Assembly (NCBI GenBank): GCA_012295275.1
Contig: CM022677.1
Span: 1,421,613-1,458,365, forward strand
From: Chrysomallon squamiferum
Lineage: Eukaryota > Mollusca > Gastropoda > Neomphalida > Peltospiridae
Direction: 5' to 3'
DNA length: 36,753 nt
The first letter of the stretch is position 1. Each line of letters opens with the position of its first letter. The notes under the pieces are model-generated. The model saw nothing but the letters and a program-made list of their open reading frames with translations, was not told the origin of the DNA and did not search any database. This document shows positions 11,370 to 25,480 of this stretch, in pieces. The position numbers and the translations under genes were made by a program.

Positions 11370-11810
11370 GAATAATAGATGCGGTTCGCTAGTGTTTTGT
11401 AAATATGTATACACCTGTGTTTATTATTATTTCTAAAGTAATGACATGATATATAATAGATAAAAATCACATAGTGGCTTTACCCGAACTGAACAAACAT
11501 CATTTTCTAACGTATATTTCTATTTTATCTTGTGAAATTAAAAGATTTTTGAAAGATAAAAAAAAAAAAAAAAAAACAGCAAAAACAACAACTACTACTA
11601 CTACTACTACTATTATTACTAATAAAATACTACTGACTCCTCTACTTTTACTCCTACTACTACTAATACCTATCATTATCACCAAACGTATAATACTACT
11701 ACTTCTAATAATATATATATATTCATTACTTTTGTTATTTTAATTTTATTATATTTATATATTTAGTTATTTCCTTTGCTGACTACCCTCTTTTGGCCTG
11801 TACCTGAATT
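11370..11810 (+). mobile_element. Insertion of about 440 bp in unit B (absent from A)
   Basis: Copy A reads cggacctgagctaaattaac without interruption, while B has acctgagtt (11361-11369) then about 432 bp then acctgaatt (11802-11810). The near-direct repeat of acctga at both edges looks like a target-site duplication. The insert holds gttcgctagtgttttgtaaa, an internal poly-A run and ACT triplets, and has no evident terminal inverted repeat or protein. Class unknown. Confidence 0.5.
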
Positions 11811-12334
11811 AATTTTATGAAACTCGTATGACTGCGCGTATTCAAAACCCGACTGAACAGGATGAAGCGTTTCGCCTCGGTAAACAGATATAATGTAAAG
11901 TGTTAAACTATACGCAGGGGATCAATACTGGCGTGTCACTGTACATACAAGACGAACTTCCAACCTCTTTTTGTATTTGATAGTTGTATTATGTTGTTCT
12001 GTTTCTTTTTTTTTTATCTTAACCAGATGCTTTATCATACACTTCTTCGTTCTGTTTCAGATAGGATTTATTTTTCCATTGTGTGTGTGTGTGTGTGTGT
12101 GTCTGAAAACAGGTTCATTTTCAAATGAGCATGTTATTCATGGTAAATGATATCTAACAAAGACCCGATTCAAGATAGTTTATTATTCCCATTTTGAAAA
12201 TAAATAAGTAAATGAAAGAAATAAATAAATAAATAAATAAATAAATAAACGAAATGATGATAATAATTAAAATAATAGTAATAAATAAATAATAGTAATA
12301 GTATCTCTGACAGAAAATAATAGTTTTACGCATT

Positions 12335-12442
<108 letters not shown>

Positions 12443-13133
12443 TACATAAAAGAAAAAGAAACAAAAGAAAGGTAGACAGAGCAGAAGAAACAATTCCTTT
12501 CTTCGTCAGTGAAACAATTCTTATCTTTATTTTCTTAGAGTGGCCATATTCAAGAGTTCTGTGTTTCATTGTTTTCTCTCCACCCACCCATAGACGCTAT
12601 TAACTGAACAAACGTGGGTGATTTCACTTTGTAAGTTCGAGCTTTTGTTTTCTGGGAATATGTCTTTGTATGAGTGTGTGTGTGTGTGTGTGTGTGTGTG
12701 TATTTTCCCTAGGAAGCTAGAGATCGAAATGACAAATATATATATATATAAGATAAAACAAAACAACAACAACTGAAAGTAACGGCAACATCGGCTAAAA
12801 CATTAAATAGACCTAACATAATATTCAGTTCACTTCTCTGTAAATTTATTGACAAAGGTTTAGATAAACAGAGTGCGAATCATAATTACATATACTTATG
12901 TGTGTCATAATAATTAATATCAAGAAATCAGTTTAGTTACACTCATAGAAAAAAATGGCTCTGTAACACAGTTACACACACATCCACACACACTGTGTAT
13001 ATTTTGTTTAGTCAATTAATAACATATGAACTAAAATATTTTGAATTAATTAGTTTAAAAACAACTTTTGTATGTGTGTTATAATAATAAGAAAGAAAGA
13101 TTTCTAATATAGAGAGGGAAAAGGTATGAATTT

Positions 13134-13143
13134 ATTATTATTA

Positions 13144-13192
<49 letters not shown>
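13134..13192 (+). repeat. (TTA)n microsatellite of unit B
   Basis: Triplet array orthologous in position to 8303-8382 in unit A. Confidence 0.95.
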
Positions 13193-13820
13193 GTTATCTT
13201 TCTTTTCTGTTTGTCACTGCTATTGATTATTTATATATAAAAGGGTTGATAATCGTCTACATGTAACTATACAATTTTGAACAAGATATATTTTGGTGTA
13301 GAAGTGTATTATCTTTCTCTTTCGTCCGGAAAATCTGTTCGCTGTCGATCTGGTGCATTTTACCTGGAACAAGCAACTATCATACTACTTTACCTATATC
13401 CTCACTGAATCAGTTTGATACTTGTCTGGTGGACTAACAGTCATTTACCAATTAAACATTGCTGGCAAATCAAAGAACAGATTCCCACCAGAATTTCATA
13501 GACAGGAACTGTAAACATTAGCGCATGATGTTAGTGATATCAACATATGATTTTTATGTAGTGGCAGAAGGTGCCGAGCGTATCATGCTTAGTTAATAAG
13601 AGGCAGTGTTTTCTTCTCTTTTTTCATTTTTTTATTTAATGTTTGTTTTTTTGTTTGTTTTTTTTTTGATTTTTTTAATTTTTTGAACTTACAGAAAATT
13701 TCTCTAAGGTGTCTGAAGCCATTATTATCATAGTTGTTGTTTTCGTGTCGTTGCTATTAATGCTCATACTGTTATTGTTATTATTTCTTTATTGTTGTTG
13801 TTATTAGTATTACTGTTATG

Positions 13821-13821
<1 letters not shown>

Positions 13822-13853
<32 letters not shown>

Positions 13854-13882
13854 GTTGTTGTTGTTGTTGTTGTTGTTGTTAT
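13822..13882 (+). repeat. TTA-then-TTG triplet microsatellite of unit B
   Basis: TTA units followed by TTG units; the same compound order occurs at the matching place in C (17328-17382) and, shortened, in D (25836-25876). Confidence 0.95.
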
Positions 13883-14202
13883 TACTGAATGACGCTTTGT
13901 ATAAAATGTTCTGTTCACAGATATTAAGGATGTTCTTTGAACCCCTCTCTCATTACTACGTAGAAACCTCAAAACATAAATAATTGATATCTCAAAAACG
14001 TGACTAGATACTAAATTGGATACCTCACAAGAGATCTGTACACACGTATTTTTGATATTGTAACAAAATAGATTTCTAAATTAATAAACTTAACCTATTA
14101 ATCGATTAAGTATCTAGTTCATAAGTGCAGTATTATAATCAGTTTTACTTTATTAATCCCTGTCATAATTTTTTAAACAGGTCCTAGACAGTGGCAACAA
14201 CA

Positions 14203-14238
14203 GTAACAGCAACAGCAGCAGCAGCAGCAACAATAATA

Positions 14239-14326
<88 letters not shown>
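14203..14326 (+). repeat. Compound CAG-CAA-TAA triplet microsatellite
   Basis: Triplet classes follow one another by single-base steps. Frames through it give homopolymeric peptides and are not genes. Confidence 0.96.
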
Positions 14327-14327
<1 letters not shown>

Positions 14328-14713
14328 CACAACGAAAACACAAACTATTATTGTTATAAAGTTTGCAAAATCTGATCTTCTTTTGTTTGGATTGTTTTGT
14401 TCGTGCAACCGACATTTTATTAGCAGCTGAATTAACATAAAACAAAACACCTGTTTTCACAGGACGACTAAATTGTAAGGTGTATTTTTTCTTCTTCTTT
14501 TTTATCATTTTGAAATTTGTACTAAATTAGGCGATTAAACCGAGTTTTTCCTCTCTACCCACTGTAACATTCGATATCCAGTATTAAATTAAACAAGATG
14601 TATTTCTCATCACGAAGTATTTTATCTGTGTCAATCACGCGATCAGCTGACTGTTGTCGTTCTGCCAGAAGATATAAATATTTGTTTATCAGTCTCAGGA
14701 GCGGACCTGAGTT

Positions 14714-15146
14714 ATATAATAGTTTCGGTTCGCTAGTGTTCTGTAAATATGTATACACCTGTGTTTATTATTTTTTCGAAAGTAATGACATGATATATAA
14801 TAGATAAAAATCACACAGTGGTTTGACCCAAACTGAACAAACATCATTTTCTAACGTATGTTTCTATTTTACCTTGCGAAATTAAAAGATTTTTGGAAAG
14901 ATAAAAAAAAAAAAAAAAAAAAAAAAATGTACAGTGAAAACAACTACTACTACTAATATAAATACTACTCAGTCCTCTACTATTACTACTACTACTACTA
15001 CTAATTCCTGTCATTATTACCAAACGTATAATACTACTGCTTCTAATAATAGATATGTTCTTTGCTTTTGTTATTTTATATTTATTATATTTACATATTT
15101 AGTTGTTTTCTTTGCTGACTACCCTCTTTTGGACTGTACCTGAATT
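14714..15146 (+). mobile_element. Insertion of about 433 bp in unit C (same as in B)
   Basis: Homologous to 11370-11810, with acctgagtt (14705-14713) on the left and acctgaatt (15138-15146) on the right. Sharing by B and C at the identical site means it entered before those two copies separated. Confidence 0.5.
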
Positions 15147-15658
15147 AATTTTCTGAAACTCGTATGACTGCGCGTATTCAAAACCCGACTGAACAGGATG
15201 AAGCGTTTCGCCTCGGTAAACAGATATAATGTAAACTGTTAAAGTATACACAGGGGATCAACACTGGCGTGTCACTGGGCATACGAAACGAAATTCCAAC
15301 CTCTTTCTATGTCTGATAGTTGTATTATCTTGTCTTTTCTAAACCAGATCCAGTATCATCCAGTTCGACGTTCAGTTTCAGATAGGATTTATTTTTCCAG
15401 TGTGTGTTTATCTTAAAACAGGTTCATTTTCAAATGAGCATGTTATTCGTGGTAAATGATATCTAAAAAAGACCCGATTCAAGATAGTTTATTATTCACA
15501 TTTTGAAAATAAATAAATAAATAAATAAATAAATAAACGAACGAAATGATGATGGTGATGATGATGATAATAATTAAAATAATAGTAATAAATAAATAAA
15601 TAAATAAATAATAGTAATAGTATCTCTGACAGAAAATAATAGTTTTACGCATCAAAAT

Positions 15659-15661
<3 letters not shown>

Positions 15662-15740
<79 letters not shown>
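15662..15740 (+). repeat. (TC)n microsatellite of unit C
   Basis: About 39 TC units at the site orthologous to 12340 (B) and 23854 (D). Confidence 0.97.
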
Positions 15741-15743
<3 letters not shown>

Positions 15744-17666
15744 ATATATATGTTAAAACAGTTTGTTTCTTGCTTTCTTTCTTTTCTTAGATAAAAAGGG
15801 TCTGTATATTTTATTATTTGTAGGCTATTGTTTGCATGGACTAAGCGAACAGTATATATTTTATTTTTATATTGTAATTTGTTAGACAGGGAGACAAATT
15901 ACATTCAGAAATATCAGTATTCGTACATACTGTTAGATGTGGAAATAAATTTGATTAAATTCATATCATAATATGTTAGATCGGGAAATTAGTTTAATAC
16001 TGAGATAAAGTATAAAGAAACATGACAGTTTATGTTTACTTTTGTGTTGTTTTCCTTTAATTGTCGTGTTCTTTATTTCTGTATTTAACAAGACGAGGAC
16101 ATCTTCATCACCCTTGTGTGTGGAGTGTTGTCTTTATAGTACTCATGAGTAAATCTGTCATATTAAAACACATTTTTATTTTTCATACATCAAACAATGT
16201 AGTATGTTTCGCTTCACTAAACAAATAAAATCTTATTTAAAAAAAAAAAAAAAAAAAAAAGTTTACGCGGTGTTTGGAGACGTGAAAAGCTATAAAAAAA
16301 GAAATAAAAGAAAGATAGACAGAGCAGAAGAAGCGATTCCTTCGTTCGTCAGTGAAACAAATCTTATCTTTATTTTCTTAGAGTGGCCATATTCAAGATT
16401 TCTGTGTTTCATTTTTTTTTCTTCTTTCTCCTCCCACCCCTAGTCGCTGTTAACTGAACAAACGTGGGTGATTTCACTTTGTAAGTTCGACCTTTTGTGT
16501 CCTCTCTGTGTGTATGTGTACGTGTGGGTCTATATATATTTTTTTTCCCTAGGAAACTTAAGTTCGAAAGGACAAAAAAAAACAAACAACAACTGAAAGT
16601 AACATTGGCTAAAACATTAAATAGACCTAATATAATATTCAGTTCACTTCTCTGTAAATTTATTGACAAACGTGTAGATAAACAGAGTGCGAATCATAAT
16701 TAAAATACTTGTGTGTGTCATAATAATTAATATAAGGAAATCAGTTTACTTACACTCATAGAACAAAATGGCTTTGTAACATAGTTACACACACATGCAC
16801 ACACTGTATATATTTTAATTAGTCAATTAATAAAATATATACTATAATATTTTGAATTAATTAGTTGAAAAACAATGGGTGTGTGTGTGCGTGTATTAAT
16901 AATAAGAACAAGATATCTAATATATAGAGGGAAAATATATGAATTATTATTATTATAATTATTATTATTATTGTTATTATTATATTATTATGTATACTTA
17001 GTACCTTATTTTTCATTGCTATTGATTAATGATATATATATCTGATAAAAAGGATAGCTATATTACTTTACCTATATCCTCACTGAATCAGTTTGATACT
17101 TGTCTGGTGGACTAACAGTCATTTACCAATTAAACATGGCTGACAAATCAAAGAAGAGAATCCCAAACAGCCACCAGAATTTCATAGACAGGAACTATGA
17201 ATATTAGCGCATGATGTTAGTGACATCAACATATGATTTGCATGATCATACTGTTCTTGTTATTATTTCTTCATTGTTGTTGTTATTACTATTACTGTTA
17301 TTATTATAATAACTATTATTGTTCTTGTTATTATTATTATTATTATTGTTGTTGTTGTTGTTGTTGTTGTTATTATTATTACCGAATGACGCTTCGTATA
17401 AAATTTTCTGTTCACAGATATTAAGCATGTTCTTTGACCCTCTCTATCATTAATACGTAGAAACCTGAAAACAAAAATAACTGATATCTCAAAAACGTGA
17501 CTAGATACTAAATTGGATACCTCACAAGAGATCTGTACACTCGTGTTTTAAATCCCGGTGTTACTAATCATATTTCGTCTTTTCTTGTCTGTGCACAATC
17601 GAGTTAGTTTCAGCAGGAGACTGGTTCACTCTAATAACAGAGGAGGGGAACAGGGCCGGTACTGAG

Positions 17667-17999
17667 GCTTCAGTGTTTTAAGATGAGGAACAAAATGATA
17701 TAGTCTTGTTTCGTTTTGTTTTATTTATTTAATTATTTATTTATTTATTTATTTATTACATTTTTATTTGTTCAGTTTGATTTCCGTTTTCTAAGACTTA
17801 TAAGCAGAGAGATGTGATGTTTGCAGGTCTAACTTTAAATGTTATGACTTCATCTTTCTAAAATAGATTACAATAAAATCACTTTCTCACACACATAGAC
17901 ACACACACACACTTGCGTTTTAACGTAACAAGAACTGTAACAAGAACTTCGATATATATATATATATATTTTTACTTATTTATGTTTGTATATATATAA

Positions 18000-18039
<40 letters not shown>

Positions 18040-18487
18040 GTTTGTATATATATATATATATATATAAATATGTATACACACACAAACATAAATAAATAAT
18101 GAATACAGAAGTAAGATCAAGAGAATTAGTAGGTGAAAACAATATGTAAAAAAAATATGTAAGGGAATACATAGAAATGAATAAATAACTACAAACATAA
18201 TTAAAATAAATGAACAAACAAACAAATAAATAAATAAATAATGAATACAGAAGTAAGACCAAGAGAATTAGTAGGTGAAAACAAAGAAGACAAAAGAAAA
18301 ACCCGAGATAGGAAAAACGTGACTACGTATTAAATTTAATACCTCAATGAAAATTTTAGACGCGAGTTTTAAATGCAGGTGTTACAGATCAGGTTTTGTC
18401 TTCTGTTTACTCTGCACGTTGAAGTCAGCTTAAACAAGGGACTGATTCACAATAATCTAAGGTGAGGGTGACAGGGCCGGTACTGAG
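17667..18487. other. Spacer with TA microsatellites and a short partial unit copy
   Basis: TA arrays lie at about 17952-17970, 18005-18034 and 18047-18066. About 18295-18487 repeats the last part of unit C (aaacgtgactac, aggtgttac, and the end point cagggccggtactgag at 18472-18487). A second internal duplication is visible: aataatgaatacagaagtaa at about 18095 and again at about 18239, each followed by gatcaagagaattagtaggt-like sequence. No gene. Confidence 0.6.
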
Positions 18488-18940
18488 ATTTGTACAAATA
18501 ATATTGCAAATGTTTTTCTGTGTTTGTTGCTTTATTTATTTAAATACAACAAAAATTATTTTTTGTGGAGCTTTTCGCTTTTGGCTCCACATTCGTTGAG
18601 AGAGACAGAGAGAGAGAGATTTGCTGCATGAACTAAGTTCCTGTTTTTTCTTGTTTAGAAAAGTAGAATGAACAATGAACGACTGACTAACACTACTTGT
18701 TTTGTTTTGTAAATGGCAAAAGTTCTGTAAAAATTAGAATGTAGCTAACAGTCGCGCTACATATTGCACACACATTAATAACAACAAGAGTATTTTTATT
18801 TTTTACACTGTGTGGATAATAGTTATTTGATGACGTCAGACAGTGGTTGGGAACAGAGCCGAATTAACAACGTAGCAGTTGTAGGAAATGTACGGGTTCA
18901 GGGGCCCCGCGGATCACTTTTTTTTAATTGTTTTAATTTT
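18488..18940. other. Spacer with hairpin and possible hAT-type end
   Basis: GTGGAGC (18565-18571) and GCTCCAC (18584-18590) form a perfect 7-bp stem with a 12-base loop. TGACGTCA occurs at 18831-18838. CAGTGGTTGGGAACAG starting at 18841 resembles the general form of hAT terminal inverted repeats (CAGTGGTT...), and is followed by GC-rich ggggccccgcgg (18901-18912). I could not find the matching opposite end. Confidence 0.3.
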
Positions 18941-19193
18941 TTTTTTTTACTCACTCAATGTAGTAAGATGTTCATGCACCGTCACGTCAGAGATCACAGC
19001 AAGCAATCATGTTTTACAGACTGCACGGGGGAGCGTTCGTTTTCCTAACTGCGCCGAGTACAAAATGCAGAAAGAAAAACGTTTAAATGTGCTGACGTTG
19101 ATGAGCCTCCAATGTGAGTTGTTGAGAACGGCTGACACTATTTCAATTATAAAAGACTTTGCTCATATAAAATCTCGAAGGCGCGATATATAA
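18941..19193 (+). pseudogene. hAT transposase C-terminal remnant (hATC dimerisation region), frameshifted
   Basis: The frame ending at 19048 gives CTGERSFS, and the frame ending at 19193 gives NCAEYKMQKEKRLNVLTLMS, then CELLRTADTISIIKDFAHIK and SRRRDI before the stop. Known hAT-family transposases and their domesticated relatives (such as ZMYM1-like proteins) end in a conserved block with C..ERSFS, RLN.L.L.SI and FA..K.RR; this order and spacing is what is seen here. The two parts are in different frames (shift near 19046), there is an in-frame stop after SFS, and no upstream catalytic RNase H-like domain is visible, so it is an inactive 3' fragment. It may be linked to the possible hAT-type end at 18841. 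A domesticated gene is unlikely because of the shift. Confidence 0.65.
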
Positions 19194-19311
19194 TTCAATA
19201 TGTGTCTGAATCACAATTGTCTACTTTTCGGAAGATTCTTTTTGTTTCCACAATGCATAGGACTGATTGTTCAAACATTAAGGTGTGTTTACTATTTGAT
19301 ATTTAAAACAA

Positions 19312-19359
19312 TGGTATAATGGAAAGTAGTTTGACTTTGAACTGTTAGGTTTAAAACCA
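19312..19359 (+). other. tRNA-like (Gln-like) promoter remnant, possible SINE head
   Basis: TGGTATAATGG (19312-19322) fits the RNA polymerase III A box. GACTTTGAA (19333-19341) is like the anticodon loop of tRNA-Gln(TTG), and AGGTTTAAAACC (19348-19359) is like a B box (GGTTCRANYCC) with a few mismatches. Spacing is that of a tRNA. The anticodon stem does not pair, so this is not a working tRNA. The duplicated segment starting at 19363 follows directly, as the body of a tRNA-derived SINE would. Confidence 0.35.
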
Positions 19360-19362
19360 TCA

Positions 19363-19640
19363 CGATATGAACGAATGAACTGGAAGATTATGAAAACAAT
19401 CGAAGTGACAACTTATATTACTTATACTGGCCTGTAGGATGTTTTCATATTCATGATTTTCAGACAGACTGGTTCGACAAAACATTCATTCAAGATATCG
19501 ATAAGCGGTGTAAATCTACAGAAAACAAAATAATATTAAGATAATGAAAGAAAAAGTTCTATATTTTCTCCCAAGGCTGTCTTTAACTTTACATATGATG
19601 TGTTAATGTTGGAAACACGATATGTATTCTCAGTTTAGTG
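19363..19640 (+). repeat. Duplicated segment, copy 1 of 3
   Basis: Aligns with 20565-20818 at roughly 85-90 percent by eye and with a decayed third copy at 21410-21545. It contains an open frame of about 55 codons including YWPVGCFHIHDFQTDWFDKT, ending in a stop at about 19540. Similarity continues past the stop at the same level (gaaacacgata, attctca), so a non-coding repeat is the safer reading. Confidence 0.6.
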
Positions 19641-19727
19641 TATACACACACAAATATGTATATATATACAAATACGCGCATACATACATGCACACACACT
19701 AGATGCATAACATCAACAAAAATGCAT

Positions 19728-19729
<2 letters not shown>

Positions 19730-19813
<84 letters not shown>
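19730..19813 (+). repeat. (GA)n microsatellite
   Basis: About 42 GA units, immediately after copy 1 of the duplicated segment and absent from copy 2 at the matching place. Confidence 0.97.
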
Positions 19814-19816
<3 letters not shown>

Positions 19817-20185
19817 GAGACTGTTTTAACCTTGGAGATGTCTGTATTGTTTGTTGACATATCAAAAACATTGTTCCGTTATCAGAAAAAACAAAACAAA
19901 CAAAAAAAACAAGTTGTTTTTTTATTTCCCTCAGTTGTGACTGTCTGCGGACTATTTGTTATACAAAGCAGTGCTAATGTTTATTACTGAAAGTAATTTA
20001 TTCTCTAAACTTACCATCAGCAAGTAGTTATTTCAATTATAGAAGTTCCTTGCTTTTATAGATAAACGTTACGTTTCCATGAATTGGTTTATCTATATTT
20101 ACAAAAGGAGGTTTCTTAATCTCTATGACTTTGTATCTCTTAGTCTATCTTTAAATCTGTATGAGTGCGTGCGAATTTCAAACTT
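19814..20185 (+). other. Spacer containing a shuffled segment
   Basis: About 20033-20165 (ttatagaagttccttgctt onward) recurs at 26213-26345, but there it lies after and not before the ctagagtttcgg block. No gene seen. Confidence 0.5.
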
Positions 20186-20535
20186 TGCCCTAGAGTTTCG
20201 GCACCTGGTGAGAGACTTGTCTTTTTTTTAACGGTATAAGGTTTAATATATACACACACATATATATATTTCGTTTTGGAATTTGCATCAGGTATCCGAA
20301 GTAGACAGCATCCGGATTAGACACTGTTTTGTTCACAACAGATTAACAGTAGCTGGAAGGGAAACTGAAATGTGCCTGTGCAGCAGTTAATTACAAACCA
20401 ATGGAAATCGCACATCCCAGGCTTTGTAATTTCCTAGGAAATGCCCCCCACCCCGTGGAATAGCACAGTGCATAGCATCCCTGTTAATCCTATCTTCTGG
20501 CACACCACTGGCATACATTCTGTAATGATTAGAAT
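20186..20535 (+). repeat. Strongly conserved duplicated block, copy 1
   Basis: The first part (aaactttgccctagagtttc onward, with aacggtataaggtttaatat) matches 26093-26210. The second part (about 20295-20520, from ccgaagtagacagcatccgg) matches about 26710-26935 with only about 8 differences in 230 bases by eye. It is GC-richer than its surroundings and includes aaatgccccccaccccgtgg. No frame is open throughout. Function unknown. Confidence 0.7.
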
Positions 20536-20564
20536 GTAGCTTACAGGCGCACAAGCGTCACAAC

Positions 20565-20818
20565 ATTATGAAAACCAGCGAAGTGATAACTTGTATTACT
20601 CATACTGGCCTGTAGGATGGTTTTATATTCATGATTTCCAGACAGACTGGTTCGACAAAACATTCATTCAAGAATTCGATAAGCGGTGTAAATATACAGA
20701 AAACTAAATAATATTAAGATAATAAAGGAAAAAGTTGTATACTGTTTCCAAGGGCAGTCTTTAGATTTACAAACGTTGTGTTAATGTGTGAAACACGATA
20801 CATATTCTCATTTTAGTG
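20565..20818 (+). repeat. Duplicated segment, copy 2 of 3
   Basis: Copy of 19363-19640 with an open frame beginning HYENQRSDNLYYSYWPVGWF, continuing YIHDFQTDWFDKTFIQEFDK and RCKYTEN, then a TAA stop at about 20706. Between copies 1 and 2, codon-position changes are about 4 first, 2 second, 6 third, too few to decide on coding. No protein family recognised. Confidence 0.55.
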
Positions 20819-21409
20819 CACACTGGAAAGTAAAACTTCGTTGTCATATAATATACCTTTCAAGTCCGGGTCTACATTATATTTATTTGTGTATTTCAAA
20901 AAAATCTTGCAAGGTAATGATCAGTTTGCTTGTCACATCTACACATATAACAGCGATACGGTTTTTATCCTTGCCATTGTAGGTGAAAGCAGATGCAATA
21001 ACATTTTATAGTCTGGTTGGAACGGACGATAGACCAATACGAAAGTTAGATTAAACGAAATGGAAGAATGAAGAAATGACAAAAAGAGAACAAATTAAAA
21101 AAGGAATGCAAGGGTGGAATAAATATTTTAATTAACGACTCTGTAAACACATTTTGTTTACTGATTTGTGTGTAAAACTTGCTGTTAAGGACTGCTGAAA
21201 TAAAATGAGAGTAAATGTGCAGTCCCCACATCAAGTCTACTTCTTTCCAATTAGCAGGAAGTGGTATTTTATATAGACAATTAGATGAACAGGGTAATAT
21301 GTATCAACCATTGCCTCTCTTTAACCAATATACTATTTTTGTTTCTTTCTAATTGGTTTAGATTTTATTATTATTAACCAGTTTCATAGTCAAAACAATT
21401 ACGACATGA
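20819..21409. other. AT-rich spacer
   Basis: No supported gene or element. Weak frames lack recognisable features. Confidence 0.4.
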
Positions 21410-21545
21410 ACACGTGTACTGTTGTAAAGACTCATGAAAAGCAATCACGATATAAACGATACATAATATATAAAAAGCGAATTTCTATTTTGTATGATTC
21501 ATACTAGCCTTTAGGACACTTTCATTCATAATACTGGTTCAGTAT
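21410..21545 (+). repeat. Duplicated segment, degenerate copy 3 of 3
   Basis: Shares gattcatactagcctttagg and catgaacacg-type sequence with 19353-19445 and 20560-20645, but with a stop (TAG) in the place of TGG and several deletions. It shows that the open frame of the other copies is not preserved here. Confidence 0.45.
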
Positions 21546-23557
<2,012 letters not shown>

Positions 23558-23713
23558 ATATGTATACTCTTAAAACACCGAGATGGAGTTGAAAAACTGG
23601 TGGATAAAATAAACCATGCGGATGTCGTAGACAGATACATTTGTTACGTAATTCTGAATTCCGCGACACAGGTTTTTAAAAATAAAATTCCTTTATTTGC
23701 CAATATATTATAA
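23558..23713 (+). other. Short exon-like frame, unrecognised
   Basis: A 51-codon open stretch reads HRDGVEKLVDKINHADVVDR then YICYVILNSATQVFKNKIPL before TAA at 23711. The amino-acid mix is more protein-like than nearby frames. There is no Met near the left edge, so it would have to be a 3' exon. It may be chance or an unidentified repeat remnant. Confidence 0.18.
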
Positions 23714-23849
23714 TGAACTCATTCATTATCAGTTTTAATATGAACGTTATACAAGATCTGTACATTGATTATTTTAATGGTAATTCAGAAATAAATAAAT
23801 AAATAATAATAATAGTATCTCTGACAGAAAATAATAGTTTTTCCGCATT

Positions 23850-23982
<133 letters not shown>

Positions 23983-24993
23983 CATGTATATGTTAAAAAG
24001 GTTTCTTTCTTGGTTCCCTTCTTTTCTTTGATGATAAGGGCCTGTCTATTTTATTTATATCTGCATGTTAGTGTTTGCATGCACTGAGCGATCAGTAAAT
24101 ATTTTATTTTTATATTGTAATTTGTTAGAAAGCGAGACAGATTACATTCAGAAATATCAGTATTTGTATATACCGTTAGATCTGAAAATAATTTTGATTA
24201 AATTCATATCATAATATGTTAAATCGGGAAACTAGTTTGATACTCACATAAAGTATGAAGAAATTTATGTGTACGTTTGTGATGTATTAATTTAATTGTA
24301 ATGTAGTTTATTGCTTTATTTAACAAGAACATCATCTCTTCATCATCTTTGGGTGTGGAGTGTGTTATTTATAGTACTCCTGAATAAATCTGTCATTATA
24401 AAACACTTGTAACTTTTTTATTATTGTCACTTGCAAACAAACTACATAGTAAGTTTCGCTTCAGTAAACAAATATAATATTATTTGAACAAATTTCAAAT
24501 TGGTTTATTCGGTGAATGGAGACGTGAAAAGCTATATAAATGAAAAAAAAAAGAAAACTGAAAGACAGACGGAGAAGACGAAAAAATTCCTTTGTTCGTC
24601 AGTGAAACAAAATCTTATCTTTATCTCCTTAGAGTCGCCATATTCATTTCTTTTTCTTGCCCCCCCCCCACCCTCTAGACGCTGTTAACTGAACAAACGT
24701 GGATGATTTCACTTTGTCATTTCGACCTTTTTTTTCCCCAAACAAAACATTCATATATATATATATATATAGGCTTTTGTGAAAAAGAAAAAATTGAAAG
24801 TAATAGCAACATCTGTAAAACTATTAAATAATCCTAACATAATATTCTGTCCACTTCTGTGTAAATTTATTGACAAAGTTGTAGATAAACAAAGTGAGAA
24901 TCAGCTGCACATTATCACCACACTTCCTGTAATAATTCATATCGGGAAATCAGTTTAGTTATACTGATAGCAAATAATAGCTTTCTTACACAG

Positions 24994-24995
24994 TT

Positions 24996-25033
<38 letters not shown>
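24994..25033 (+). repeat. (CA)n microsatellite of unit D
   Basis: About 20 CA units. The homologous place in B (about 12970-12992) and C (16789-16804) has only short CA runs, so the array expanded in D. Confidence 0.9.
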
Positions 25034-25035
<2 letters not shown>

Positions 25036-25480
25036 TATATATTTTGATTAGTCAACTAATGAACTATGTACTATAATATTTTGAATTAATTAGTTTAAGA
25101 ACAATGTGTGTGTGTGTCTGTGTTTGCGTGTTTGTGTTAACAATAAGAAACAAAAATATATAATATAGAGAGGGAAAATATATGAATTATTACTATTATT
25201 ATTTTTACCATTATGTTATCTCTGTGTCTTGTTTTTCATTGCTATTGATTATTTATATGTCGGATAAAAAGGATAGATAATCGTCTACATGTAACTATAC
25301 AATTTTGAAAAAGATATATTTTGGTGTAGAAGTGTATTATCTTTGTCTTTTGTCCGAAAAACCTGTTCGCTGTCGATCTGGTGCATTTTACCTGGAACAA
25401 CCAACTATTATACTACTTTACCTATATCCTCATTGAATCAGTTTGATACTTGTCTGATGGTCTAACAGTCATTTACCAAC

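Larger units (their letters stand above)
14051..17666 (+). repeat. Duplicated unit, copy C (longest)
   Basis: Tandem next to B. It opens with the same aattaataaactta block as A (about 14080), then a CAG-CAA-TAA triplet array (14203-14326), then from 14411 follows B closely. It contains both conserved cores (about 14632-14668 and 15164-15220), the insertion, a TC tract, and the 3' blocks tttacctatatcctcac (about 17066) and the homology end point cagggccggtactgag (17651-17666). About 150 bp present in B and D is missing between 17053 and 17063. The ATG segment reads MADKSKKRIPNSHQNFIDRN and stops after NYEY. No functional gene is supported. Confidence 0.8.

Noticed and set aside
14555-14758. 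Minus-strand frame in unit C (NTSEPKLLYNSGPLLRLINK...)
   Set aside because: The orthologous stretch in B contains stops and a different-length local duplication, so it is not maintained as coding; the conservation is at DNA level.
18565-18590. Histone-type 3' stem-loop
   Set aside because: The stem is good (GTGGAGC/GCTCCAC) but the loop has 12 bases and the sequence does not fit the GGYYCTTYTHARRRCC form; no histone gene is nearby.
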